Below are positions 42,852 through 50,996 of a DNA stretch of 64,000 nucleotides, piece by piece. The first letter of the stretch is position 1; each line of letters begins with the position of its first letter. The stretch covers positions 53,882-117,881 of the forward strand of contig DEAI01000016.1 of NCBI GenBank assembly GCA_002346675.1, written 5' to 3'. This DNA is from Fidelibacterota bacterium UBA2986. GTDB taxonomy: Bacteria; Fidelibacterota; Marinisomatia; Marinisomatales; AB-629-J13. The translations under genes were made by a program, and so were the position numbers. Under the pieces are notes generated by a model. It was not told the DNA's origin. It saw only the letters and a program-made list of their open reading frames with translations, and searched no databases.

Positions 42852-44092
42852 TTTTTAAAGATATCATTGATTGACTCCCTTTGTCTAATCAAAGTTGAAG
42901 ATTTGTCATTCAAAATAATTTCAGCAGGTCGGGGCCGTGTGTTAAAATTATGCGACATAGAAAATCCATATGCTCCTGTATCCATAATTGCAACCAAGTC
43001 TCCCTCTTTGGAATTGGGGAAATGTCTCTCAGTCGCAAGCCTATCTGTGTTCTCACAAATTCGACCGGTAAAATCTACAGTTAGTTTTTTTTCATTATCT
43101 GAAGATCCAATTTTATAGATGCGGTGGTAGGCGTTATAAAGAGCCGGTCGCATCAAGGTTTCCATCCCGGAATCGAGACCTATGTATGTTATATAGCTTT
43201 TTTTTATTCCAGTAACCTTTGATAATAAAATACCAGCGTCTCCTACTAGGTATTTCCCTGGCTCAATCCACAAAGCAGGGGTATGTTTTCCATCTCCAAA
43301 GTAGGATTTAAATATTTTTCCTAAATCACTAAACACGGTCTCAATGTCCAGTGGGGACTCATTTTCGTGGTAGGGTATTCCAAATCCACCGCCAATTGAT
43401 ACATAGTCAAAACGTATTTCCAGCTTAGTTTGAATTTCAACGACAGTATCAAGTATAGCCGTTAGCAAAGCGGGGAAATAATTTACATCTAAAACCCCAG
43501 AGCCGGACATACACTGAAGACCAAATTTATTGACTCCCGCATATTTTGCGAGCCGATATGCTTCAAGAATATCTTCTTTTGGTACTCCAAATTTTGCCTT
43601 TTTCCCTGCTGTTGTAATCTGGGGAAAGCTTCCCCTACCAAAACCTGGATTAAGTCGATATGAGATCTCTTTGGGGATTCCAATTTTTTTTAATCTATGG
43701 AAAGAAGAAATATCGTCCAAGTTTAAATGGCAGCCTGAATCAAATGCTATCTGCAGGTCACTAGGCGACTCATAATTGCCTGTATAAATACATTCATTAG
43801 TATCAATTCCAGCTAACTTAGCGGCGTGGAGTTCGCCAGGGCTTGAACAATCTGCCCCTAAGGATGAGAGATAGTTCTTCATCTTTTTAATCAGAACAGG
43901 ATTACTGTTTGCTTTCAGAGCATAGCAAATATGGTATTTACTAAAATTTGCTTTCAATGCATTGTTCAATCGATCAAGATTTTCCAATAGTCTTTTTTCT
44001 GAATATATATAAAGGGGTGTCCCATAGTCCTTTTCAAGTGATCTCATAAGATTAGAATTTTGAATCAGATAATATAATGGGTGTGTATTCAT
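42839..44092 (-). CDS. lysA: Diaminopimelate decarboxylase-like PLP enzyme
   Basis: Fold-type III PLP decarboxylase. I start it at ATG 44092 (MNTHPLYYLIQNS), giving 417 residues; the longer frame to 44158 adds an unlikely hydrophobic extension. The PLP lysine is in CYALKANSNP, the phosphate-binding Gly run in YVSIGGGFGIPY, and the catalytic GRICENTD and GAYGFSMSHNFNTRPRPAE blocks match LysA, including the Cys of the second active-site half. The product would be lysine from meso-DAP. Coupling with NamZ suggests it may use DAP liberated from peptidoglycan, though an ordinary biosynthetic role is possible. Confidence 0.9.
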   Translation of the reverse strand: MNTHPLYYLIQNSNLMRSLEKDYGTPLYIYSEKRLLENLDRLNNALKANFSKYHICYALKANSNPVLIKKMKNYLSSLGADCSSPGELHAAKLAGIDTNECIYTGNYESPSDLQIAFDSGCHLNLDDISSFHRLKKIGIPKEISYRLNPGFGRGSFPQITTAGKKAKFGVPKEDILEAYRLAKYAGVNKFGLQCMSGSGVLDVNYFPALLTAILDTVVEIQTKLEIRFDYVSIGGGFGIPYHENESPLDIETVFSDLGKIFKSYFGDGKHTPALWIEPGKYLVGDAGILLSKVTGIKKSYITYIGLDSGMETLMRPALYNAYHRIYKIGSSDNEKKLTVDFTGRICENTDRLATERHFPNSKEGDLVAIMDTGAYGFSMSHNFNTRPRPAEIILNDKSSTLIRQRESINDIFKNCIL

Positions 44093-44264
44093 TGTTCTAC
44101 CAAGTAAATTAGCTGGGGGTAATTTAAAGTGGATTATAATAACGATTAAGCCAATCATTAGAGATCAGAACAGAAAACCCAAGGTAAATGCTAATTATTC
44201 AATATATAGTATTTACCCGTTTTTTGGTTTAATATGTTAATATTCAATTTTCTAATTTTCATCC

Positions 44265-45569
44265 ATGTCTCATAAATATAAAATACTTTTTATTACTTTT
44301 TTTATTATGTTCACAAGAGGATTATTGTTTGGTCAGCTGGAGGACATATCACATAAAATACTTATCAATGTTATTCAAATGGAGAAATTGGGAGACAAGT
44401 TAGTTGTTACCGGAAATTCAGAGACCTACCCATCTGAAAGCAAACCAGAGGGTGTGGCTGTACTGCTGGATAATTCAACGGTAAATATAGAAGCAATGTT
44501 TAGATTTTTTGATGAAGAAGAGAATTTGACAGAATGGATACAGGGTAGTATTATTACCATACCTTTTTCTAAAAGGAGTATAATATATATTCGTGATGAG
44601 ATTTGCCAAACATCTACAATGTTTGAGTATAAGGTTATTTCTTATATAGAATTTCCAGAAATACTTAGTGCAGGAATATTTCTTCCTGATATAGAGGAAT
44701 ACCCTGAAGGTGATATCATTGGAAAAAAGACTGATACAGATTTACCTAAACCAGTGATAATTCCAAGGTCTGAATGGGGGGCAAGGCCGTCAATCCATGG
44801 TTATTCAATGCACCCTTATTTCATCAACCTGACATTGCACCATGCTGCAGGGTTTTCTGCAGAGAACCTTGAAGAAGGTAAGGAACAGATGCGTGCCATA
44901 CAGGACCTCCACCAATATGTTAGAGGTTGGAGTGATATTGGTTATCATTTTGTAGTTGATAAAGCGGGAAATATTTATCAAGGGAGGCCGGAGACTGTCA
45001 TAGGAGCTCATGTCTTGAACAACAATACGGGTAATATAGGAGTATGTGTTTTAGGCTGCTATCATCCACCGGAACTATATTGTGGTGATTGGCTTACAGA
45101 GGCTACAACTAACTCCCTTATTTCCCTATATGCCTGGATCTCTGGTGAATATAATTATGATCCAAATGTTTTGAGAGGACACAGAGATTATCCCTATAAT
45201 CAGACCTCCTGTCCAGGTAACAATGTACACGAAGAACTTTCTTGGTTTCGTGAAGAAATTAAAAGATATATGGATATAGGAGGACCTCCTCTGGAGTTTA
45301 ATATTTCAAGTAACTATCCAAATCCGTTCAATGGAGCAACTCATATTGACTACCAGGTACCTGTAAATAACCATATCAGCATTATTATTTATGATATAAT
45401 GGGGAGAGAGGTAAAAACACTTATTGACCAAGTGCAACTAAAGGGGACGCACACTGTAGATTGGGATGGAAAGTCTGAAAATGGTAAATTGGTTGGCACC
45501 GGAGTTTATTTACTTCAATTCACATCTAATAACTTTTCTGATAAGAAGAAAATGATTTTCTTAAGATAA
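44265..45569 (+). CDS. Secreted PGRP-type N-acetylmuramoyl-L-alanine amidase with sorting domain
   Basis: A 434-residue exported amidase. The amidase_2/PGRP domain begins IIPRSEWGARPS and contains the likely zinc ligands His192 (LTLHHAAGF), His in RGHRDYP and Cys in TSCPGNN, with the Tyr of IGYHFVVD. It cleaves the bond between MurNAc and the stem peptide. The N-terminal 150 residues are a beta-rich domain I do not recognise and the last 85 a FlgD-like sorting domain (SNYPNPFNGATHIDY ... KKMIFLR). It faces the lysA/namZ genes divergently. Confidence 0.93.
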   Translation: MSHKYKILFITFFIMFTRGLLFGQLEDISHKILINVIQMEKLGDKLVVTGNSETYPSESKPEGVAVLLDNSTVNIEAMFRFFDEEENLTEWIQGSIITIPFSKRSIIYIRDEICQTSTMFEYKVISYIEFPEILSAGIFLPDIEEYPEGDIIGKKTDTDLPKPVIIPRSEWGARPSIHGYSMHPYFINLTLHHAAGFSAENLEEGKEQMRAIQDLHQYVRGWSDIGYHFVVDKAGNIYQGRPETVIGAHVLNNNTGNIGVCVLGCYHPPELYCGDWLTEATTNSLISLYAWISGEYNYDPNVLRGHRDYPYNQTSCPGNNVHEELSWFREEIKRYMDIGGPPLEFNISSNYPNPFNGATHIDYQVPVNNHISIIIYDIMGREVKTLIDQVQLKGTHTVDWDGKSENGKLVGTGVYLLQFTSNNFSDKKKMIFLR

Positions 45570-45596
45570 CATTAATTTCCAATATTCAGTCATATT

Positions 45597-46250
45597 ATGA
45601 TACATAATAAACACCTTATGGTTATTGATCCAGCGGTAATAAAACCTGAAATTGAGGCCTACAACCGAATTGTTCTCACCGCACCATATCCAGTGACCTA
45701 TCATTTACCAGCTATGTATGGACTCACTAGTATAGAAATAGCGAGTAAAAATATATCTGGAATTATAGTCTTGGGCAGTGCCGCATCGGTACACGATGGT
45801 CATACATGGCAGGATGCTATTAAAGAATTGGTCTTTGATGCTTTTGATAATAATATCCCTGTGTTGGGCATATGCTATGGACACCAGCTGTTAGCTCACA
45901 TTTTTGGGGGAACGGTAGGTCCACTGTGGAGCGGAGAAAAAAAACTAGGGCAAAGAAACGTAGCTCTTAAGAAAAACATACTTTGGGGAGCAGCAAGATC
46001 TGGTATGATGCTCTTTTCCCATCAAGAGGGTGTAACCAAATGTCCAGATGAATTCGAGATAACAGCTGTGAGCGATATGGTAGCCATAGATGGTCTTGCA
46101 AGCAAAACAAAACCTATTTGGGGATTCCAGACCCACATTGAAGCAACACAGACATTTATTGATGATCACAATATTCCTAATACAAGCTCATTTGAAGTCT
46201 TTAAATTAGGGCACCAGATACTGGACAATTTTATTTTATCCTTAACCTGA
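45597..46250 (+). CDS. Class I glutamine amidotransferase domain protein
   Basis: A 217-residue GuaA/PuuD-type GATase. The nucleophile Cys is in GICYGHQLLAHIFGG and the His/Glu of the triad are in GFQTHIEAT, where GuaA proteins have GVQFHPE. No synthetase domain follows, so it is either a free-standing glutaminase-type hydrolase or acts on a gamma-glutamyl compound. Its position inside a peptidoglycan recycling cluster makes cleavage of a gamma-D-glutamyl or amidated fragment thinkable, but that is inference. 3 bases separate it from the next gene. Confidence 0.85.
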   Translation: MIHNKHLMVIDPAVIKPEIEAYNRIVLTAPYPVTYHLPAMYGLTSIEIASKNISGIIVLGSAASVHDGHTWQDAIKELVFDAFDNNIPVLGICYGHQLLAHIFGGTVGPLWSGEKKLGQRNVALKKNILWGAARSGMMLFSHQEGVTKCPDEFEITAVSDMVAIDGLASKTKPIWGFQTHIEATQTFIDDHNIPNTSSFEVFKLGHQILDNFILSLT

Positions 46251-46253
46251 TTA

Positions 46254-47648
46254 GTGCAAATTTTTAGACAGTATAGTTTACTCTTTTTTGTATGGTTTTT
46301 ATCATGCTCTCCGCCTAAAGCTCTTTTCGAAAACAGTGGAAGTTTTCAGTTAAAGAAAAATATTAACGAACTAATCTCATCCTATGGCCCAAATGTAAAC
46401 ATGGGTATCAAAATATTATCTTTGAAAACAGGAGAAACGCTATATTCATTAAATAGCCATAAACTGCTCATGCCTGCCAGCAACAATAAGCTATACACTT
46501 GTGCCGCTGCGTTAGAAAAGCTTGGTTCTGATCATCGGTTTAAAACATCTGTACTTCAACATGGTAATAATTTGATTATTAGGGGTGGAGGTGACCCTGA
46601 TCTAACAATTGAAAATCTGGACTCTCTAGCTAAGATCACAGCCAAAAAGACCAGCATTATTGATACATTGTTTGTGGACGAATCACTCCTTGATTCTCTG
46701 CACTATGGTCCGGGTTGGATGTGGGATGAGGGGGCATGGTGGTACGCTGCTCCCATTAGTGCAATGTCACTCAATGATAATTGTATTGATTTTCATATAG
46801 AACCTGGAGAATTAGGTCACCCGGCTAAAGTAAAAATGGTGCCAGAAACAGAATATGTACGAGTGATAAATCAATCAATTACGGTAAATGAATCAATCGA
46901 TAATAATAAATTTAAAATTGATCGTAACTGGGCAGGTAGAACTAATATGTTTATCATCAGCGGTGAGGTTTTAAGTTCAGCATCTCCCGATACATTACAG
47001 AGGAATATATTTGATCCTGTTTTCTTTTCTGGAACTGTGTTTAAAGAGCAATTAGATAAATATGGTGTGGACGTTAATAATATTGTAAAAGGAACAGGCG
47101 AATCAGATGCATCAATAATAGCAATTCACACATCTGATTCATTACAATATTCAGCCCATAATTTGATGTACGAGAGTGATAACCTAACTGCTGAATTATT
47201 TACAAAGAGTATGGCAGTAAGTGATAGCACTGTGGGGAACTGGAAAGATGGTCTGAGAGTCATCAAGTCCTATTTGGCAGATTCTGCAAGTATAGATACA
47301 TCTCTTTTGCGTCTTGCGGATGGGTCAGGTGTATCACGCTACAATCTTTCTAGTGCAGACCAGTTTATTAAGCTTTTATATTTTATTTATCATAGCGATA
47401 AGAAAGATGAATTTATTTACACACTCCCCAAAAGCAGATCCAATAGTACCCTAAAAGACAGGCTGGTATTATCTGAAGCAAGAGTCAGAGCAAAAACAGG
47501 ACACTTATCCGGAGTAAGCTGTTTATCAGGTTATATATTTTCCGAGCAATTTGGTCCCTTAGCTTTTTCAATGCTTATGAATGGATATAGAGGGTCAGCA
47601 AAACCATATAAAAAACTGCAAGATAAAATAATTAATTTTTTTAAATGA
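46254..47648 (+). CDS. dacB: PBP4-type D-alanyl-D-alanine carboxypeptidase/endopeptidase lipoprotein
   Basis: S13-family penicillin-binding protein of 464 residues with a GTG start. The lipobox WFLSC anchors it to a membrane. Active-site motifs are SxxK in MPASNNKLY, SxN in YESDNLTAE and KTG in RAKTGHLSGVSC; the large insert between the first two motifs is the class C PBP hallmark. It trims stem peptides and cuts cross-links in the periplasm. It overlaps ldcA by 4 bases and begins the dacB-ldcA-spmA-spmB run. Confidence 0.93.
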   Translation: MQIFRQYSLLFFVWFLSCSPPKALFENSGSFQLKKNINELISSYGPNVNMGIKILSLKTGETLYSLNSHKLLMPASNNKLYTCAAALEKLGSDHRFKTSVLQHGNNLIIRGGGDPDLTIENLDSLAKITAKKTSIIDTLFVDESLLDSLHYGPGWMWDEGAWWYAAPISAMSLNDNCIDFHIEPGELGHPAKVKMVPETEYVRVINQSITVNESIDNNKFKIDRNWAGRTNMFIISGEVLSSASPDTLQRNIFDPVFFSGTVFKEQLDKYGVDVNNIVKGTGESDASIIAIHTSDSLQYSAHNLMYESDNLTAELFTKSMAVSDSTVGNWKDGLRVIKSYLADSASIDTSLLRLADGSGVSRYNLSSADQFIKLLYFIYHSDKKDEFIYTLPKSRSNSTLKDRLVLSEARVRAKTGHLSGVSCLSGYIFSEQFGPLAFSMLMNGYRGSAKPYKKLQDKIINFFK

Positions 47649-48580
47649 TTAAGCCAAAACAACTTAAACATGGAAACCATATCGGTGTGATCAGTCCATC
47701 ATATTGGTTTGAAAAAGAGGATATCAGTATGACGATAGGATACTTTGAGAAAAAAGGATATTCTATGGTGCAGGGAAAAAGTACTTCCATGAAGTGGGGA
47801 CCATTTGCGGGGGAACCTCAAAAACGGGCTGATGATATACACTGCATGTTCTCTGACAGAAACATTGATGCTATTATCTGTGCTCGGGGAGGATATGGTG
47901 CTAACAGGGTCCTTCCCCTTTTGGATTATGATATTATTAGAAAAAATCCTAAAATATTTATGGGCTTTAGTGATATTACTGCATACCTTACCTCCATCAC
48001 TCAAAAAACCGGTCTGGTCACCTTTCATAGCCCTATGTTAATTAGCTATAAAAAACGATTTGTGAATTATAATTTCCATATAATGGAACAGATTTTAAGC
48101 GGTGAAACGGATATTAAAATAGAATATCCGAAATCTCTATCTCCAAGGATATTAAGTCAGGGATCTGCAAGCGGACCTATATGGGGAGGAAACATGACAT
48201 TGCTGATCAATCGACTGGGGACTTCCGATCACATAGATACAGATGGTGTGATTCTTTTTATAGAAGACCTGGATGAATATCTTTATGCTTTCGAGAGAAT
48301 GCTGGTACATATGCAAACAGCAGGAATGTTAAAAAAAATTGCTGGATTGATCATTGGTGAACTCCATGATTTCAAAGATCAGGATGTTGAATTTGGGAGG
48401 GACTCAGACCAGATTGTAATGGATATCTGCGGTGAGCTGGATATCCCAATTATATCTAATTTCCCCTGTGGGCACGGAACCTACCAGGCTACCTTGCCCA
48501 TTTCCGTACCAGTTGAATTAAATGCAGTTGGGCAAAAACCATATCTAAAACTGCTTGAACCAGCGGTGATAAAGGAATAG
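47645..48580 (+). CDS. ldcA: LD-carboxypeptidase (S66 family)
   Basis: A 311-residue cytoplasmic serine peptidase removing the terminal D-Ala from tetrapeptides during murein recycling. The nucleophile Ser lies in FMGFSDITAY, following CARGGYGANRVLPLLDYD; the Glu is in LFIEDLDEYLYAFERML and the His in FPCGHGTYQATLP. No signal peptide, in line with action on imported muropeptides. Start overlaps the dacB stop (ATGA). Confidence 0.94.
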   Translation: MIKPKQLKHGNHIGVISPSYWFEKEDISMTIGYFEKKGYSMVQGKSTSMKWGPFAGEPQKRADDIHCMFSDRNIDAIICARGGYGANRVLPLLDYDIIRKNPKIFMGFSDITAYLTSITQKTGLVTFHSPMLISYKKRFVNYNFHIMEQILSGETDIKIEYPKSLSPRILSQGSASGPIWGGNMTLLINRLGTSDHIDTDGVILFIEDLDEYLYAFERMLVHMQTAGMLKKIAGLIIGELHDFKDQDVEFGRDSDQIVMDICGELDIPIISNFPCGHGTYQATLPISVPVELNAVGQKPYLKLLEPAVIKE

Positions 48581-48584
48581 ATAT

Positions 48585-49175
48585 ATGTTAAATTATATCT
48601 GGTTTGGTATGATGTTAATATCTGTGGTTGTAGGAACTATCGCAGGAAATATTGATGCTGTCACAGAAGCAGCAATCAATATGGCAAAAACTGCAGTGGA
48701 AATTTCCATTGGCCTTATCGGAATTATGGCCCTATGGCTGGGTACCATGAAAATCGCTGAAGAGTCAGGTCTTGTTCAAATTATTGCGAGAGCCTTACAA
48801 CCAATTACTATCCGCCTCTTTCCTGATGTCCCGAAAGATCACCCCGCCATTGGATCTATCGTACTTAATATGGCAGCAAATATTTTGGGACTTGGTAATG
48901 CCGCCACGCCTTTGGGACTAAAAGCAATGGAAGAGCTCCAAGAGCTAAATACCGAGAAAGATACTGCGACCAATGCTATGTGTACTTTTTTAGCTATTAA
49001 TACCTCTAGCGTTCAATTAATTCTTCCGGCAACGGTTGTTGCGCTTATGGGAGCGGCATCTAACCAGATTTTCATCACCACAATTATTGCCACTGGACTG
49101 TCAACAATAGCGGCAATCATTGCTGTCAAAACACTGGAAAAAATGAATCGTTTTAAGATAAATAGGGATAAATAG
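48585..49175 (+). CDS. spmA: Spore maturation protein A-like membrane protein
   Basis: A 196-residue inner-membrane protein with nucleoside-recognition (Gate) domain sequence: MAKTAVEISIGLIGIMALWLGTMKIAEESGLV, with SIVLNMAANILGLGNAATPLGLKAM and CTFLAINTSSVQLIPATV-like blocks. AAGGAA lies 8 bases before the ATG. In Bacillus SpmA and SpmB follow dacB and affect spore cortex; here the gene follows dacB-ldcA in a non-sporulating type of bacterium, so a transport step for cell-wall products is more likely than sporulation. Confidence 0.9.
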   Translation: MLNYIWFGMMLISVVVGTIAGNIDAVTEAAINMAKTAVEISIGLIGIMALWLGTMKIAEESGLVQIIARALQPITIRLFPDVPKDHPAIGSIVLNMAANILGLGNAATPLGLKAMEELQELNTEKDTATNAMCTFLAINTSSVQLILPATVVALMGAASNQIFITTIIATGLSTIAAIIAVKTLEKMNRFKINRDK

Positions 49176-49176
49176 C

Positions 49177-49728
49177 GTGATCGATTATCTGGTGGCATTT
49201 ACCAATGAACTTTCCCGCTACATTATTCCTTTATTATTGGTGGGGATTCCATTTTATGGTTTGGTAGTTAAAAAAGTAAAGGTTTACGAATCATTTGTGG
49301 ATGGGGCTAAAGATGGATTCACTATTGCGGTACGGATTATACCATATTTAGTTGCAATTTTAGTGGCCATTGGCATGTTTCGTGCCTCAGGTGCCTTAGA
49401 TATGCTCCTGATCTTTCTATCACCAATGTTAAATGCTATGGGTTTTCCGCCAGAAAATCTGCCCTTGGCTCTGATGCGACCGCTTTCCGGAAGTGGATCT
49501 TTGGGTTTGTTGACGGACCTAATTAATGAGCATGGAGCTGAATCCATCATAGCAAAGATCGGGGCGACCATGTTTGGTTCCACAGAAACCACCTTTTATG
49601 TATTGGCAGTTTATTTTGGTTCAGTAGGAATTAAACGATCCCGCCATGCCCTTGCAGCGGGAATCATTGCAGATACAGTTGGTATTATAAGTGCGGTATA
49701 TTTGTGTCAACTGTTCTTTGCGCAATAG
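49177..49728 (+). CDS. spmB: Spore maturation protein B-like membrane protein
   Basis: A 183-residue inner-membrane protein starting with GTG one base after the spmA stop. It carries the Gate-domain pattern YESFVDGAKDGFTIAVRIIPYLVAI and ALMRPLSGSGSLGLLTDLI, with GSTETTFYVLAVYFGSV near the end, all typical of SpmB. It should form a complex with SpmA. Confidence 0.9.
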   Translation: MIDYLVAFTNELSRYIIPLLLVGIPFYGLVVKKVKVYESFVDGAKDGFTIAVRIIPYLVAILVAIGMFRASGALDMLLIFLSPMLNAMGFPPENLPLALMRPLSGSGSLGLLTDLINEHGAESIIAKIGATMFGSTETTFYVLAVYFGSVGIKRSRHALAAGIIADTVGIISAVYLCQLFFAQ

Positions 49729-49793
49729 TTTTTAATCGTTTCTAGCTAAATCTTTTTATTAGGTATTTGGTTTATTCAATTTATCTTCACTGA

Positions 49794-50840
49794 ATGTCAC
49801 ATTCTCTAAACCAATTTGTTGGACAACTTATCATCGCTGGCTTTCGTGAGCACGAGGCTAAATATAACTTAGATATTGTACGATATATCCGTGACTTAAA
49901 CCTAGGTGGTATTATCCTTTATGATGAGGACCTTGAGATTGGTGGCCTCGGAACACGAAACATTAAATCAAAGGATCAAATCTGGAAATTAACTCAGCAG
50001 CTTCAGTCTTATTCTGATAATGGACTCCTTATTGCGATTGATCAAGAAGGTGGGTCAGTTACTCGTTTAAAACCAGAGTATGGCTTCGGTAAACTTTGTT
50101 CATGGAATCATATTGGTAATATGGATGATCTACTTATTAGTGAACAATTTGCCAGTAGTATTTCAGATGACCTGAAAGCATGTGGCATAAATCTAAATCT
50201 TGCTCCTGTTCTTGATTTGAATTATGGAGCCGAAACCATTATTGGAAAGTCAAAACGCGCTTTATCCTCAGAACCCAAAAAGATCGTTAAACACGCTAGG
50301 ATATTTATTAACATATTAAGGAATAACAATATTATTTCTTGCGGTAAGCATTTCCCTGGCCAAGGCTCTGCGTATGGAGATACTCATGAAGGAATTACAG
50401 ATGTTTCAGGAACGTGGAACGATAAAGATTTAGTGCCATACAGTGAGTTGATTCAATCAGGTGATTTAGATATGGTTATGGTGGCCCATGTATTTAATAG
50501 GAACATAGACCATAAATTTCCAGCATCCCTTTCGAAAAATGTTATCAATAATATTTTGAGAAAAAACCTTGGATTTACTGGTCTCGTTATATGTGATGAT
50601 CCCAGTATGAAGGCAATTTCTGATAATTATGATCTTGAACAGGCTTTTGAGCTTATGTTAAACGCAGGTGTAGATCTTTTTTGTTTAGGAAACAATTTGA
50701 GATATGATAAAAATTATATATCAAAGTCGCTCTCAGTTCTCTCTAACCTTGTTGAAACAAACAAAATATCAGAAGATCGAATCTATGAGTCAATCAACCG
50801 AGTAAATATGTTAAAGGATAAGTTTAATATTAACAAATGA
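49794..50840 (+). CDS. nagZ: Beta-N-acetylhexosaminidase, NagZ type (GH3)
   Basis: A 348-residue single-domain GH3 enzyme without signal peptide, releasing GlcNAc from GlcNAc-anhydroMurNAc fragments in the cytoplasm. Family blocks: LLIAIDQEGGSVTRL, LNLAPVLDLN, CGKHFPGQGSAYGDTHEG with the mobile Asp/His acid-base dyad, and nucleophile Asp in LVICDDPSMKAI. Length fits bacterial NagZ. It opens a second part of the recycling island with the GH3-beta-lactamase fusion and symporter genes. Confidence 0.93.
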   Translation: MSHSLNQFVGQLIIAGFREHEAKYNLDIVRYIRDLNLGGIILYDEDLEIGGLGTRNIKSKDQIWKLTQQLQSYSDNGLLIAIDQEGGSVTRLKPEYGFGKLCSWNHIGNMDDLLISEQFASSISDDLKACGINLNLAPVLDLNYGAETIIGKSKRALSSEPKKIVKHARIFINILRNNNIISCGKHFPGQGSAYGDTHEGITDVSGTWNDKDLVPYSELIQSGDLDMVMVAHVFNRNIDHKFPASLSKNVINNILRKNLGFTGLVICDDPSMKAISDNYDLEQAFELMLNAGVDLFCLGNNLRYDKNYISKSLSVLSNLVETNKISEDRIYESINRVNMLKDKFNINK

Positions 50841-50996
50841 TTTAGCAATTTTCGTAAAAATAGTATGAGCACAGAAATCAAATTTTAGACTTCAATCAAC
50901 TAAATATTTCCGGTAACTAAATCGATAGATTAAAAATAATAATTAATCCAATTTCGATTGGTAATTAATCATTATTAAACTTTACACTGCTTTATT

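Noticed and set aside
48585..49728. SpmA/SpmB as evidence for sporulation
   Set aside because: These genes occur widely in non-spore-formers and no other sporulation gene is present.
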